In this document: in pieces, positions 1 to 11,800 of the stretch
Layout: each line of letters starts with the position of its first letter
Numbering within the stretch: the stretch's first letter is position 1
DNA from: Gambelia wislizenii
Taxonomy: Eukaryota; Chordata; Lepidosauria; Squamata; Crotaphytidae
NCBI GenBank assembly: GCA_030847615.1
Contig: JAUMIR010000003.1
Coordinates: 70,566,001-70,630,000 of the forward strand
DNA length: 64,000 bases
Direction: 5' to 3'
The notes under the pieces: model-generated
Databases searched by the model: none
Told to the model about the DNA's origin: nothing
The model's input: only the letters and a program-made list of their open reading frames with translations
Position numbers and translations under genes: made by a program

Positions 1-90
1 TGCATATAATGGGACTTGAGTATTCATGGATTTTGGTATCCACAGGGGGGGTCCTGGAACCAAACCCCAGCAAATATGAAAGGACAACTG
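1..90. repeat. Tigger-like short DNA transposon, right half only
   Basis: The window opens inside this element. The stretch reading 'tccatg-type sequence, ggtatccac, then a terminal repeat ending aggacaactg' is followed by TA at 91-92. It closely matches the right end of the complete copy at 7687-7922. Members begin CAGTTG(G/T)CCCT and duplicate TA, as pogo/Tigger-like elements do. The left half lies outside the window. Confidence 0.65.
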
Positions 91-92
91 TA

Positions 93-900
93 TTTCAAAT
101 CACAAGTAACAAATTTGTTGAGTTCACATTTAATGAGGACCTACCTAATTCATACTTTTCCAGCCTACACAAGAACAGAAGTACAGTTATACTGCATTTT
201 TTAAAAGTCTACAATGCAGTTCACAAATCAGATAATTCATATCATAGAGAAATGTATGCAATATATTTGTGTGTATATACCATACTACAGGGAGAAATAT
301 AAATATAAATGGCACAATTGCTTGCATTATGCATACATCAAGAAAAGTGTGTGTTTAAAAGCATGAATGTGAAGAAAAGCACTAGAAAATGTATACAAAT
401 AATATATACATTTTTAATGTGGGCATTTAGAAAGGAAAATTGCAAGCTGATGTGGAAACAGCATGGAATAAATGTAACATTGGAAACTGAGAAAATGAGC
501 AGAATCAAATATGAACCATTTTTCATTCCTATCGTACATCAACTCTTATAGGCACACTACACCTGCACATTTCTGCTGTTCCTTAGTTAATCTGGATTAA
601 TATCAGTGGAGCCCAGGCCTCTTTTGTGGCTTGGGGTGAGACTTTCAGAAAATTGAGCATTTTTAGTTATCTTCTGTGGGTTTAGCACATTGAATCATAA
701 TGGAATATCGTGGAATATTTTTGTTTGATTATTACATCAAACCATTGAGGAGGCTAAAAAAGCTGAGGCTAAAAAGATATTATTTTACAATATATTTTTT
801 CTTCAAAGCTGCTCTTGAAAGTAACTGCTCTCTTGTCACTCCTGTTAGTGAAATTGCTGATGCTATATGGATTAGATTCTTGGGAAATATATTAGTACTA
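93..900. other. Intronic or upstream sequence, nothing recognised
   Basis: AT-rich sequence with only short open frames and no exon-like stretch. It precedes the first recognisable INPP5D exon and is presumably intron. Confidence 0.5.
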
Positions 901-929
901 GCTATACCCAGTGTAACATACACCTTAAA

Positions 930-1320
930 ACTTTCCCCCAGCCCCCTGCGGCCCCTCCCAGCAGGATTGTGCCCTCCTCCCCCGGCCATGATCGTGCCCC
1001 CATAAGGATTGCGCCCACTCCCCCACCAGGCTCGGGCCCCTCCCCCACCATTAGGATTGCACCCCCCTGCTGCCAGGATCACGACCCCTCCCCCCACTAC
1101 CAGGATCTTGCCCCCCGCCACCAGGATCATGCACCTCCCCATTGCCAGGATCACACCCCTCCCCCTGCCAGGATTGTGCCCCCTCCCCCCACCTCCAGGT
1201 TCATGCCCCCTCCCCCACCAGGCTCGGGGCCCCTCCCCCCAGGATCATGCCCCCCTGCCACCAGGATCACACCCCCTCCCCCTACCAGGCTCACACCCCT
1301 CCTCCCCATGCTGAGGCACA
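930..1320. repeat. C-rich minisatellite, unit about 28-30 bp
   Basis: Roughly thirteen degenerate head-to-tail copies of a unit resembling 'caccaggatcatgcccctcccc'. The C content makes long open frames in several phases (for example 969-1403), rich in Pro, His and Ser. These are artefacts of the repeat, not genes. Confidence 0.85.
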
Positions 1321-1522
1321 CACCCTGCTACACACGCACACACCCCACATCCCCCCATGCTACTCACATCCCCTCTGACTCCGCCATGTTTAGAAAGGAG
1401 TGAAACTTCCACATGGTCCCACCCCCAGTGTGCCGACTGGCAGCCCAACAGAGCTTTGATTGGTTGGTCAGTTTCCTAAGCAGCCAATCAACACACTGGA
1501 AACGGCAACATACCTAAGAGCA

Positions 1523-1545
1523 ATAGATAGATAGATAGATAGATA
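1523..1545. repeat. (GATA)n microsatellite
   Basis: About six perfect copies of GATA/AGAT within the intron. Confidence 0.9.
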
Positions 1546-1788
1546 TTCAGCAATATATTACATTGTACTAATATCATATTTAGCATTGGTGGGTGGATCC
1601 TAGAGCACATTGTGAGGGTGTATATACATATGCAATAACTAACCTGCTCATAGTGTTAGATATAATTGGTTATGGAAGTATTGCTGTTAGTAGTATTGTC
1701 ATTAAGTTAGGAGCAATTATACAATTCTGCTTGTAAATCAGATGTAGACATGACAGGAATCCAGGAATGTTAGGTGCATTTGCAAGTA

Positions 1789-2224
1789 CACTGGGCCCTC
1801 AGTATCTGCAGCAGTTTGGTTCCAGGGGCCCCCATGGATACCAAAAAAGCAGCAGAGGCTACTGTGGCAAGGCTTCAGCTGCAGCTCTCACTCATGAATG
1901 ATTCAATGAGCAGGAGCTCCTGACTCTGCTGCCAATCACCATGTTCCTGAAGAAGTGGTTTGCTGCCGCTGCCAATCACAATACACCAAGCAGCTTCCCC
2001 AGGACATGGTGAATGGCAGTGGCAGCACTCTTGCAAACAGACAAATTAGCAGGAGCACCAACCCCTGCCACCAATCACCATGTTCCTGAAGAAGCTGCTC
2101 ACTGCCATTGCCAATCAGCATAGCAAGTAGCTTCCACACAATGAACAGCAATGGCGGTGCTCTCACTTGCAAATGAACGAATGAGCAGGAGCGCACAAAC
2201 CCCACGGATACCGAGGGCTCACTG
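1789..2224. mobile_element. Tigger-like element with internal tandem duplication
   Basis: It begins CACTGGGCCCTCAGTATC and ends with the inverted equivalent (ggataccgagggctcactg), flanked by TA at 1787-1788 and 2225-2226. The interior holds two diverged copies of a ~125-bp unit starting near 'ccaatcaccatgttcctgaagaag' (about 1934 and 2073). No transposase frame is present, so it is non-autonomous. The open frame on the minus strand here is repeat-derived. Confidence 0.7.
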
Positions 2225-2720
2225 TATATAAATCCTTTTATCATCACAGGAATTTTATCATTATTACTCACAGGAATCAAAATGAGGAAACACTGGTCAG
2301 ATCAGGGAAAACAATTGCACTAGAAGAGATTCTTAGTCTGCTTTAAAAAGCTCTGTGTGGATAGATATAAGTTAGTAGGCTCATAGAAGGAAATTCAGCT
2401 TTCATGTTTCTAAGCTTTTTGAAGGAAACCATGACTTTAAGTTCTGTATTATATGTGCTTGCCTGAATCCTCTCAGTAGTCTCAACTAGAGTAGACCTAT
2501 TGCATTAATTGCTGGATGGTGCATCAACATATATGTAAATCCCATTGATTGAATGGGTCTGTTCTGGTTGGGACTACCGATAGGATTCAGGCTTTGAATT
2601 CAAGATTCCCTTTGCTCTACATCTTTTACTTAATTTAAGAAGAGTTTTGTTCAATTATTCTAGTTAAGGGGCAGATTGATTTCATCATGTCTCTGTTTTT
2701 TGTTTATTTTTCCCTCTCAG

Positions 2721-2817
2721 GCAACAAAGGTGCTGTTGGGGTGTCTTTCATGTTTAATGGAACCTCTTTTGGCTTTGTGAACAGCCATTTAACTTCAGGA
2801 AGTGAAAAGAAGCACAG
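2721..2817 (+). CDS. INPP5D: INPP5D exon: 5-phosphatase core, GNKGAV...NSHLTSG
   Basis: The acceptor is tttttccctctcag and the donor is CACAG|gtaaat. It enters with two bases of a Gly codon and leaves with two bases of Arg. The translation contains NKGAVGVSFMFNGT and FVNSHLTSGSEKKH, which are hallmarks of type II inositol 5-phosphatases. The NSHL segment belongs to the active-site region shared with the exonuclease/endonuclease/phosphatase fold. This is the most upstream exon found here. Confidence 0.93.
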
Positions 2818-5800
2818 GTAAATTGCTAGTATATTTCCGAGAGCCACTGAAGAAAAAGCTGTTGCTGCTGATATAGACATTCCTATCAGCATAGATGGTT
2901 AAATGAGATGTGTGTGTGTTTCTATTTGAATAGTAAAAGGAGAATGTAGAAAGAGGAAAGAGGAAACTTACATGCACACACACATTACATCTCTGTAGTT
3001 AATTCTTTCAGCCATTCTTTAAGATTATAAGAGCCCAGATGAGTGAAACCAAAAGTTCATCTAATCCAGGGATGGGAAACCTGTGGACCTCCAAATGTTG
3101 AACCTCAACTCCTGTCAACCCCTCAGCCAGTGGTCAAGGATATTGGGAGTAGAAGCCCAGTAATGTCTGGGAGGCTACGTGTCTTCCACCCCAACTATCA
3201 TCCTGCTTCTCACAGTGATTCCTTAGTGGCATCCAGGAAGCTCTCCATTAGAGATCTTAAATGCTTTTCCTGTTGTTCCTCTTCAACATCTTGCAATCAG
3301 TGGCATGTCTTCTCTCAGCTTTCCTATGCTAACCATCAGCCTATATGTATGAAGCTTTGTATAGATAAAACGGCACAGCAGGAAAGTATCACCAAGGTCA
3401 GGGGAGCCCTAAAGGAGAACAGGGAAAATAAACTAAGGACTTTATCAGATGCAGCAAATACAGTATCATAAGGATGCCTAATGATCGCAAAAGGGGTGCG
3501 TACCAGACGACATTGCCCTTTTGCAATCATATCTGGTTAAAAACCTGTACTTTTTTATTGATGACCCAAGCCGTCAATTGATTGCCCCGTAGTTATTTGT
3601 TGCCTGCATTGCTGGCATTTGAATCTGCACCACTGAACTCATGTGAATGCAACATGAATATGCAAACACTTCTGGGTGAGATTGTAGCAGCCAGATAGAG
3701 TACACTCTTTTTATGACCCCTCGTGTACTTGGGACTTTTAAATTGTGTTTTTGTGCTTTCCTGAACTTTTTGTGTGGGTTTTTTTGTTGTTTTTGTTGTT
3801 TTATTTTTATATTTCCCACACTATCGTCTTCTCATGAGAATCTGGGAGATTTCAACCTTGGAAGTAAACGGAGCTCCATTTGTGCCCCGTTACTGCCAGG
3901 GAAGCCTCATTGATGCTCATAAAGGTAAGTGTGGTGGTGCTGGAGTTCTCTTGCCAGCATAAAAATGCCACAATTCATGATAGCAAAATAACTTTTCTGG
4001 GGGGTGGTCTGATAAAGTCCTAAGAGGGAGACCAAAAAATGGTAAATGAGAATTGAGCAAACTTATCTGTTACATAATGCTGCCTAACTATTGCCAGAGG
4101 GAGGGGAGTAACTAGAAGAAACCTGAAGTAGAGCTCTCCAAACTGCAACATTTTGTTATGTCCCACTTTTCATGACATCCCTCAAAAACCTTATCTCTGC
4201 AAATTTATCTAGTACCCTTATAACACCATGTAACAGTGCAATCCTGTGTATATTTACTCAGAAGTAAACCTGTTGCTTCAGTGTGGTTTACATCTCCCAA
4301 ATGAGTGCACATAAGGATTAGAGATGAAAAGAATATTTGAAAAATAATGTTTAAAAAACATGTAGTTTGGATGTTGAGAAACTCTGGTGAGAAGAATCCT
4401 AGACAGATGAGAATCTCACACGTGGTTGTTTTGTGCAAAAACCAGCATTTTCTTTGCAGGAAATGCATTTTCTTTGTGGAAAATAATATTTCAACTGAGA
4501 AATACTAATTCCTGTGCAGAAAATGCTGTTTTCCTGTGTAGAAAATGCTGTAAGGGAGATTTATTCTGTGTGAAATTCATGCGTGGTTGATTTGCATCGA
4601 AAATAGCATTTTCTGCACAGGAATTAATATTTCTGCATTGAAATATTATTTTACACTAGGGATGTAATTCTTCACTAAGTTTTTTTCTCAAAGGTAGCAA
4701 TGAGTAATTGCAGTAATTTTCTTCCCACTGAAAGAAAGTCTTTGAAAACCGTTCAGTTTTTGAAGAGTATTCACAACTCAGGATTTATTCTGTGCAAATT
4801 CACATATGGTTGTTGGCACAGAAAACAGCATTTTCTTTGTGGAAAATAATATTTCAACACAGACATATTAATTCCTAAACAGAAAATTCTATTTTCTTTG
4901 CAGAAAATGATGTTTTCTATGAAAATCAACCATGCATGAATTTTACATGGGCTAAATCCCATTACAGCATTTTCTGCACAGAAAACAGCATTTTCTGCAC
5001 AGGAATTAATATTTCAGCATTGAAATATTATTTTCTACAAAGAAAATGCTCATTCCTGCACAGAAAATGATGTTTTCTGTGCAAAACAAACATGTGAATT
5101 TTGCACAAGATAAACTGCAAAGGTTCTTTCCCATCTAGGGATCTTCTCATCAGGGCTTCTCAACACTCAAAATACATGTTTTCCAACCATTTTTCCAAAT
5201 ATGTTCAAATATTCTTTCCATATCTATTTTCCACAAAAGAAAATGCTCTTTTCTACACAAAACAACCATGTCCGAATTTTGTGCAGAATAAATTCTGAGT
5301 TACAAATAGGTTGGTTTTCAAAGACTTTCTTGCAGCAGGAAGAAAATGGATGAAATTACTGTTGCTATTTTCAAGAAGAAACTTAGTGAAGAATTACATC
5401 TCTAATAAGGATTGCAGCTTAAGGGCTCATCCAGATAGACCAAATGTGCTACTCTTATGATGGGTTTCTGTGAGGTATTTGGCACCCCCACACACAAGAT
5501 CTAAATTATATTCTGCTAATTATAGTTTTTTTAACTCAGTGTCCATTCCTCCCCCAACTTCTTGTATTTCTGTTGAAAACTGATGTTTAAAAACTAGTAT
5601 CTTCCATGTGCATTTTGCATTTCAATTATTGCAGTTCATAAAGGCGGGGTCATTTTGGTTCATTTGTAGTAACATGGGCTGGGATATTCCTCCCCGTGCT
5701 TTTCTTTTCTTTTTCTTTACTTTATTTTTTCCCTAAAATTCTCAAGATTAGTGCTAGCTCACCAAGCTGAAATGGTGAAATGGGAGAGAGGGGGCAAATG

Positions 5801-8800
5801 TGACTTACTGCTAGTCTAGAAAGGTTTTTGTTTTATTTTAAAAAAGAAGTGGTATGGGGATGAATATCCTAGTCCATGTCATCACTGATTAATCAAAATG
5901 ACCCTGTCTTTTTATGAATTGGAAGATACTATTTTGAAAAAAGAGGAGCCATTGAATTCCATAGGGGACTCCACAGGGCTCTCCATGATCATTGTATAAG
6001 CAGGGATAAGCAACTTGACTTGGCCCTGTAAACCAAAGGATTACTGTACTAATTGGAAAGAGAATTTCAGCTTGTCATCTTAGAGCTAATGTTGTGGAGA
6101 ATTTAAAAATTAAAACAGCAGCCTGTAGAGGAGAAGGAAAATATGTCTGGAAAAACAACTGGCAATGGAAGGGAAAGTCAGGAGGAATAGGGGGATGTGA
6201 TACACTCATACTAAGATCCCAGCCCCTGTCACCAGCAGACACCCACACATGAACCAAAATGACCTGCCTTTATGAACCACACTGCTGCAATTAAAAAATA
6301 TTGTCAGTGGGAAGCATTTGGATGGAGAAATAAGAGGAAATGGCATTAAATGTCATAACACAATGCAGCACAAATTGCTCAAAATGACCCTTTTCCCAGC
6401 TGGTGTCCATCATTGCATTTGGGGTAGTAAATTCCATAAATTACTTGCACGCTGCATGTGAAGAAGTACTTTTTAAAAATTCTGTCTCAGATCTACTGGC
6501 AGTTAATTTCACCAGATGTCCCTGAATTTTAGTACGATGATGATGAGAGAGAAGAACATGTCCCTATTCATTTTCTTCACATCATGCATAATTTATAATA
6601 AACATCCATGATATCTCCTGGTCATCTTTTTTTCCCCAAAAATGAAAAATCCCAAATTCTTCAGCCTTTCCTCATAGGGAAGATGCTCCAGACCCCTGAT
6701 TATATTTGTTGTCCCTTTCTGCACAATTTCCAGCTCTGCAATACCTTTTTTTGAGATGAGGGTATCCAGACATCCATTATGGAGTAGTATCCCAAATGTT
6801 GTCACACTGTGGTATTTTCATAAGGATATTATGAAACAGTTTCTCTGTTCACTCCTTACTTCCTATATTGGGATCAGGGATGGAAAAATGGCTGGAGTAA
6901 CACTATGAGGAGAGGGAAAGCACAGTGGAGAGGAAGTTTGGTGCCTTTATCCGTGTTTTCCTTTTACTGCTAAAGTTAGACCCCAAATCTCAGCAATAGA
7001 TGTGAAAGGTGCTCCCTAAAGTACTGAAGTTTTGGGAACCCTTGACTACAGCAGGTTTGCAAATACTCCTAGAGACTCGAAGCATCCAGCTCTATATGCT
7101 TTGACCAAATATTTTGTGGCCAGGGAAAGATAAACAGGCCCAAGTTTCTGCCCCAGGAATGGTAGGAGTGAAGGCCCCATTCATATCAGCAACAAGGAAA
7201 CCTGCTTCAGAAGTGCCCTTGGAGCTCCCATTTCTGCCACTTGTCCCCCCCTCAAAAAATGTTTAGTGGTGGGGAGAGCAGGCAAGCAAACAAAAGGAAA
7301 AGGTGATGATAAAAAGGAGCTTGCAGATTTAAAGGAGGAAAGGTTCTACCAATCTTGAATATACTCATAGGCATTATAGTGGGGTGGGGGGGGGGGTATT
7401 TGCATCTCATGTGCGTCAAATTCAAATGTTTGTGGCATCCTCTAATGGGCAGATACATGCAAAGATACTGGGTATAAGCTTTTTACCAGCAAAGAGTGTT
7501 CACATCTTCAAATGTATGGGTAATATTTTAGAGAGTTACTGGTGTTCTTTAACTCCACTAGGAATGGGCATAGCTTCTTAGGAAGTAACTTAAACTGTTT
7601 ATTTCAGCATGAAACACATCTGAGGCTTAGAGACTGTTAACTACAGTACATCCAGCTATCTTGTGCTCTTTCACACTACACAGTTACAGTTGGCCCTCCA
7701 TATCAATGGATTCTGCATCAACGGATTCAACCATCCATCACTTGAAAATATTCCAAAACAACAACAAAAAAATCCAAAAAGCAAATCTTGATTTTACCAT
7801 TTTATATAAGGGATACCATTTCACTACACCATTGGGACTTACTAATGGTTTGAGTATCCATGGATTTTGGTATCCACAGAGGATCCTGGAACCAAACTCC
7901 AGCAGATACCAAGGGCCCACTGTACAATACTATGATGCCATGTTTCCATCCTATGGAATCGTGGAATTTGTAGTTCAGAGAAGGTGTGACATTGGCCTCA
8001 CCAGGTGGGCCCTGCAGTTCCTAACCGTGGCTGCCTGTCACTCTCACCTTGCCCTAGGGTCCCTCCTTTTTAAATCCCTTTCTGGATTTAGGTCCTGGGC
8101 CTCTAGGTGATGTTTTTGAGGACAAGTTTGGCTAATTGTGGTTTCTACTGATGGTAAGCATGATCACCCCTTATTCCTGGGTGAATAAAGCCACTCTGAG
8201 TCAGTGTGAACAATTTAACAAACAATTCCACTTATTTATTATAACCAAGCTTTAACAATTTCCAGGATTTGGTATTAACTATATTTTAATATTTAAAACA
8301 AATGGTATCAGACCTTGCCTCCACTCAATTCATACACCCAGTAACATTCACTCCCCAATGACTCTCACAACTGACTCATCCAACAGCCTCTCTCAACAGT
8401 CAACTCTCAACTGACATTCCCAACTGACATTCTCACAGACTCTCACTCACAGAGGCCCCTCCCTCCCATCACAGCATTCTGTGCCAGGATTGGCTGCCCC
8501 CTGTCCTTCCAAGCACTGCTTCACACCCTCTCATCCAAGTACACCTCAGCCACATAGTTGCAAGGTGGCTCTTCACAGAAGGGTGTTTAGAATCCTCAGC
8601 CAGAGAGCAATACTGCTTCACCAAACCATGGCAGTTAAAGTGGAATTGTAGTGCTATTATTGTGTAGTGTGACTGGTGCTCTTATAATAACAGCAAACAA
8701 CAGAAGTGGGAGTGGGGTTCTTACTATTTTTTCCTTTGAGGCAGATGACCCTATCTACACACATTAACTAGTCATTCACCACTGCATATACTTTTCCACA

Positions 8801-11800
8801 GACAAAAGGAATGTGTGCCCAGATTATATCTGCAGCATGGGTGGACAACAGCAGGATTGGGGTGACTAAATTGGTTTCCTCATGGGGCTTGGAGTGCCCT
8901 CCATTGTCATCTCACAGGTTAAGGGTGGGTTGGTCCAAAATGGCTATGAATGCTTCCTGATGTTTTGGGTGCTACTGACCATTTTGCCATATATTTGGAT
9001 GTTTTTACCCCCTCATCTCTTTTTGGCTTCCAAAGGCCTTTCCCCCACCCACCCAAAAAAGAGGAAGTAAGTAGAGAGAAAAGGATATATATGGAAAAGG
9101 CCTGAACAGCCCCCCCAAAGAGAAGGGAGTACCCAAATACCTGAAAATACAGGAGCATGACCAATAACATCCTTCCAAAACATTGGTCTGCTACTGGCCA
9201 TATTAGCGGGAGTGGGGGGCAATGTGCACCCAAACTTGAGGGTCTGGACTTAGAGTGGGACTGTGTACAGGCTGCAGGCTGCACTTTGTCCATCCCTGAT
9301 CTACGTACAGTTTGTTGATCTTTGACCCTGAACTGTGTTTGCAGGTAGAAGAAACTCCAGTGCAGTATGGAACATATATATGTATTCAAAACACTTTTTG
9401 TATGTAAAGAGACATAGATGATCAATCTTGGCTCTGCTGAATTCAGCACAAGGTTCTGAAGTTGCCGTCTGCTGGCAGCACTCTCTGATTTTGGCCAGTA
9501 CCTAAAAACATATTTCCATTTTTTCCCCCTAGCAAAAGAAAGTCCCTTTACAAGAACTGCTTAAACCATGCCATCCCCAGCCATAAACACACATACACAG
9601 TAGCTAGATAATTCAGACATTTGTAACTATAATTATAAAATTCCTTCACTGAAGAATAGCAGATAATTGGTTTGTGCATTTGGTGGCATTGTGTTTGTTA
9701 TGCTTCAGAAGGGAACATTCTAGTAAGAGAATGATAGTAGAGGGCTTTTAACTGTTTTTTTCCCTTGCTTGTCTTGTTTGTTTATAGTTACTTGTTAGAT
9801 TCAAGGCCCTTTCTGTTCTTTGTGCTTCAGAAATAGAAATCATATAAACATGTCTATATAAAGCAAAGGAATCAAGACCTGTGTTTAAAGCACAGTACAG
9901 TATTTTTCTTTCTTTCCCTGCCCCAAATTCAGCTTCCTGCAGCAATTGCTAATCCCCATGGCAACACATACTGCAGGGTCTCCCTTCTCATTGCGGTGGT
10001 GCAGGCAACATGGCCTGTTCTGGGTGGTGATTATGGATTATATGTGCATGGATAACCCAATTTCTCTTAATTTTCTTATTGTAATGCAGTAACTTCGAGA
10101 ATAGAGAGAGATTTGTCTGTACTTTTCACTTTGATATGGTAACACTATGCCTAAATACTCTAAAGCATCTCAACCAGGGTTCCCTGGAACCCTAGGCTTC
10201 CCCAAGAGGTTGCTAGGGGTTCCTCAAGAGATTGTGATTGCGGGGGAAAGCAATAGCAGTATATAGAATAATGTTTAGGCAGGGGTTCCGTGAGACCTGA
10301 AAATTATTTCAAGGGTCCCTGCAGGATAAAAAGGTTGAGAAAGGCTACTCTAAAGGCATCAGATCACATCTGATCTTGGAAGCTAAGTAGGCTCAGCCCT
10401 GGTTAGTACCTGGATGGGAGACTGCCAACAAATACCAGGTGCTATGGGATATATTTCAGAGGCAGGAACTGGCAAAACCACCTCTAAGGGCTTGTCTATA
10501 TGAGCCAATAAAATGTGGTTTGGTGCATAGTAATGCGAATTCGCAGCAGCATCCATTTGTCTCCACAGTTTTTAGGCAAGATCGCAGGTATGCAAAGCCA
10601 TCTGAGTTTGATTTTCACACAGGCCTGCCTGCAAATCAAGATGGCGGGCATGAATGAATTACTCACATTTTTATTCTCCCTAATTTGCTAGTGCCAAACC
10701 GCATATATGTTTAAAAGTAAACCCAAGGTGCAGAAATATGACCTTCCACTTAAACAAGATTTAAAAAAAACAATTTCGTCACCTCAGCGCATGATCGCTA
10801 CCACGAACATGGAATGTGGTGCTTCCAGCCACTTTGTAGTTGGCAAGCTCCACCCCCTGCACACATAAACCAATCAGCTATCCATGCCCGGCTTTGCCAA
10901 GTATGTGCTGCAATCTGAATTGGTTGTCCCAAAGACCAGGAATGCACATTTCCCTTGCAGTTTTTAAAAAAACTTCAGGAAAAGCTGCAGAGGCTTTTCC
11001 TGCACAATATATGGGCAGTTTTGTCCGCCCTACTTCCAAATATGGCTGATTGCTGTAGGATCCCATTTAGACAAAAGGTATTCTCCTCAGATTCTCCTCA
11101 AACAACCAAGAGATCCAGGAGCTGTTGGCAAAGAAGAGAACTGCTCACCAGGCATACCTCGCCCAGCCAACTTGCCATGTAAGAAAGCAGCTTTCCATCT
11201 CACATGTAGTAAACTTCAACAAAAACTCCGAGACATGCAGAACAAGTGGTGGATCAACATAGCAGAAAAGACACAACGCTGTGCAGATCTGGGTGATCTT
11301 AGAGGATTTTATGAAGCTCTTAAAGCAGTGTTCGACCTACTTACCAGGTCCAAAGCTCCTTATACAGTACAGATGGTCAAACATTAATTACTGATAAAGC
11401 CTCCATCCTGAATAGATGGGCTGAACACTTTCAAAGTCTCTTTAGTGCCAACCGAGTAGTCCAAGGCTCAGCTATCCAACATATGATACAAAAACCCATG
11501 AAAAATGAATTGGACATAGCTCCCACTTTGGAAGAGACCCTTAAGGCCACACAGCAGTTGAAAAACAGCAAAGCAGCTGGGATCGATGGAATCCCACCTG
11601 AAGTTTGGAAACACAGAGGTCATGTACTCCATGGTAAATTCCACGATCTCCTTGTGAATTGCTGGGAAAAAGGGGAACTCCCATCAGATCTCTGAGATGC
11701 AGTCATCATCACCCTGTACAAGAAAAAAGGAGCAAAATGTGATTGCTCAAACTATTGGGGCATAACACTGCTCTCTATTGCTGGAAAAATCCTTGCAAGG

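Noticed and set aside
969..1403. 144-codon open frame, Pro/His-rich, plus overlapping frames in other phases
   Set aside because: The C-rich minisatellite keeps several frames open at once; no domain, no splice context.
10360..10440. True 5S rRNA gene
   Set aside because: Only the internal part resembles 5S, it joins a SINE tail, and a second copy with an 11-bp target duplication exists.
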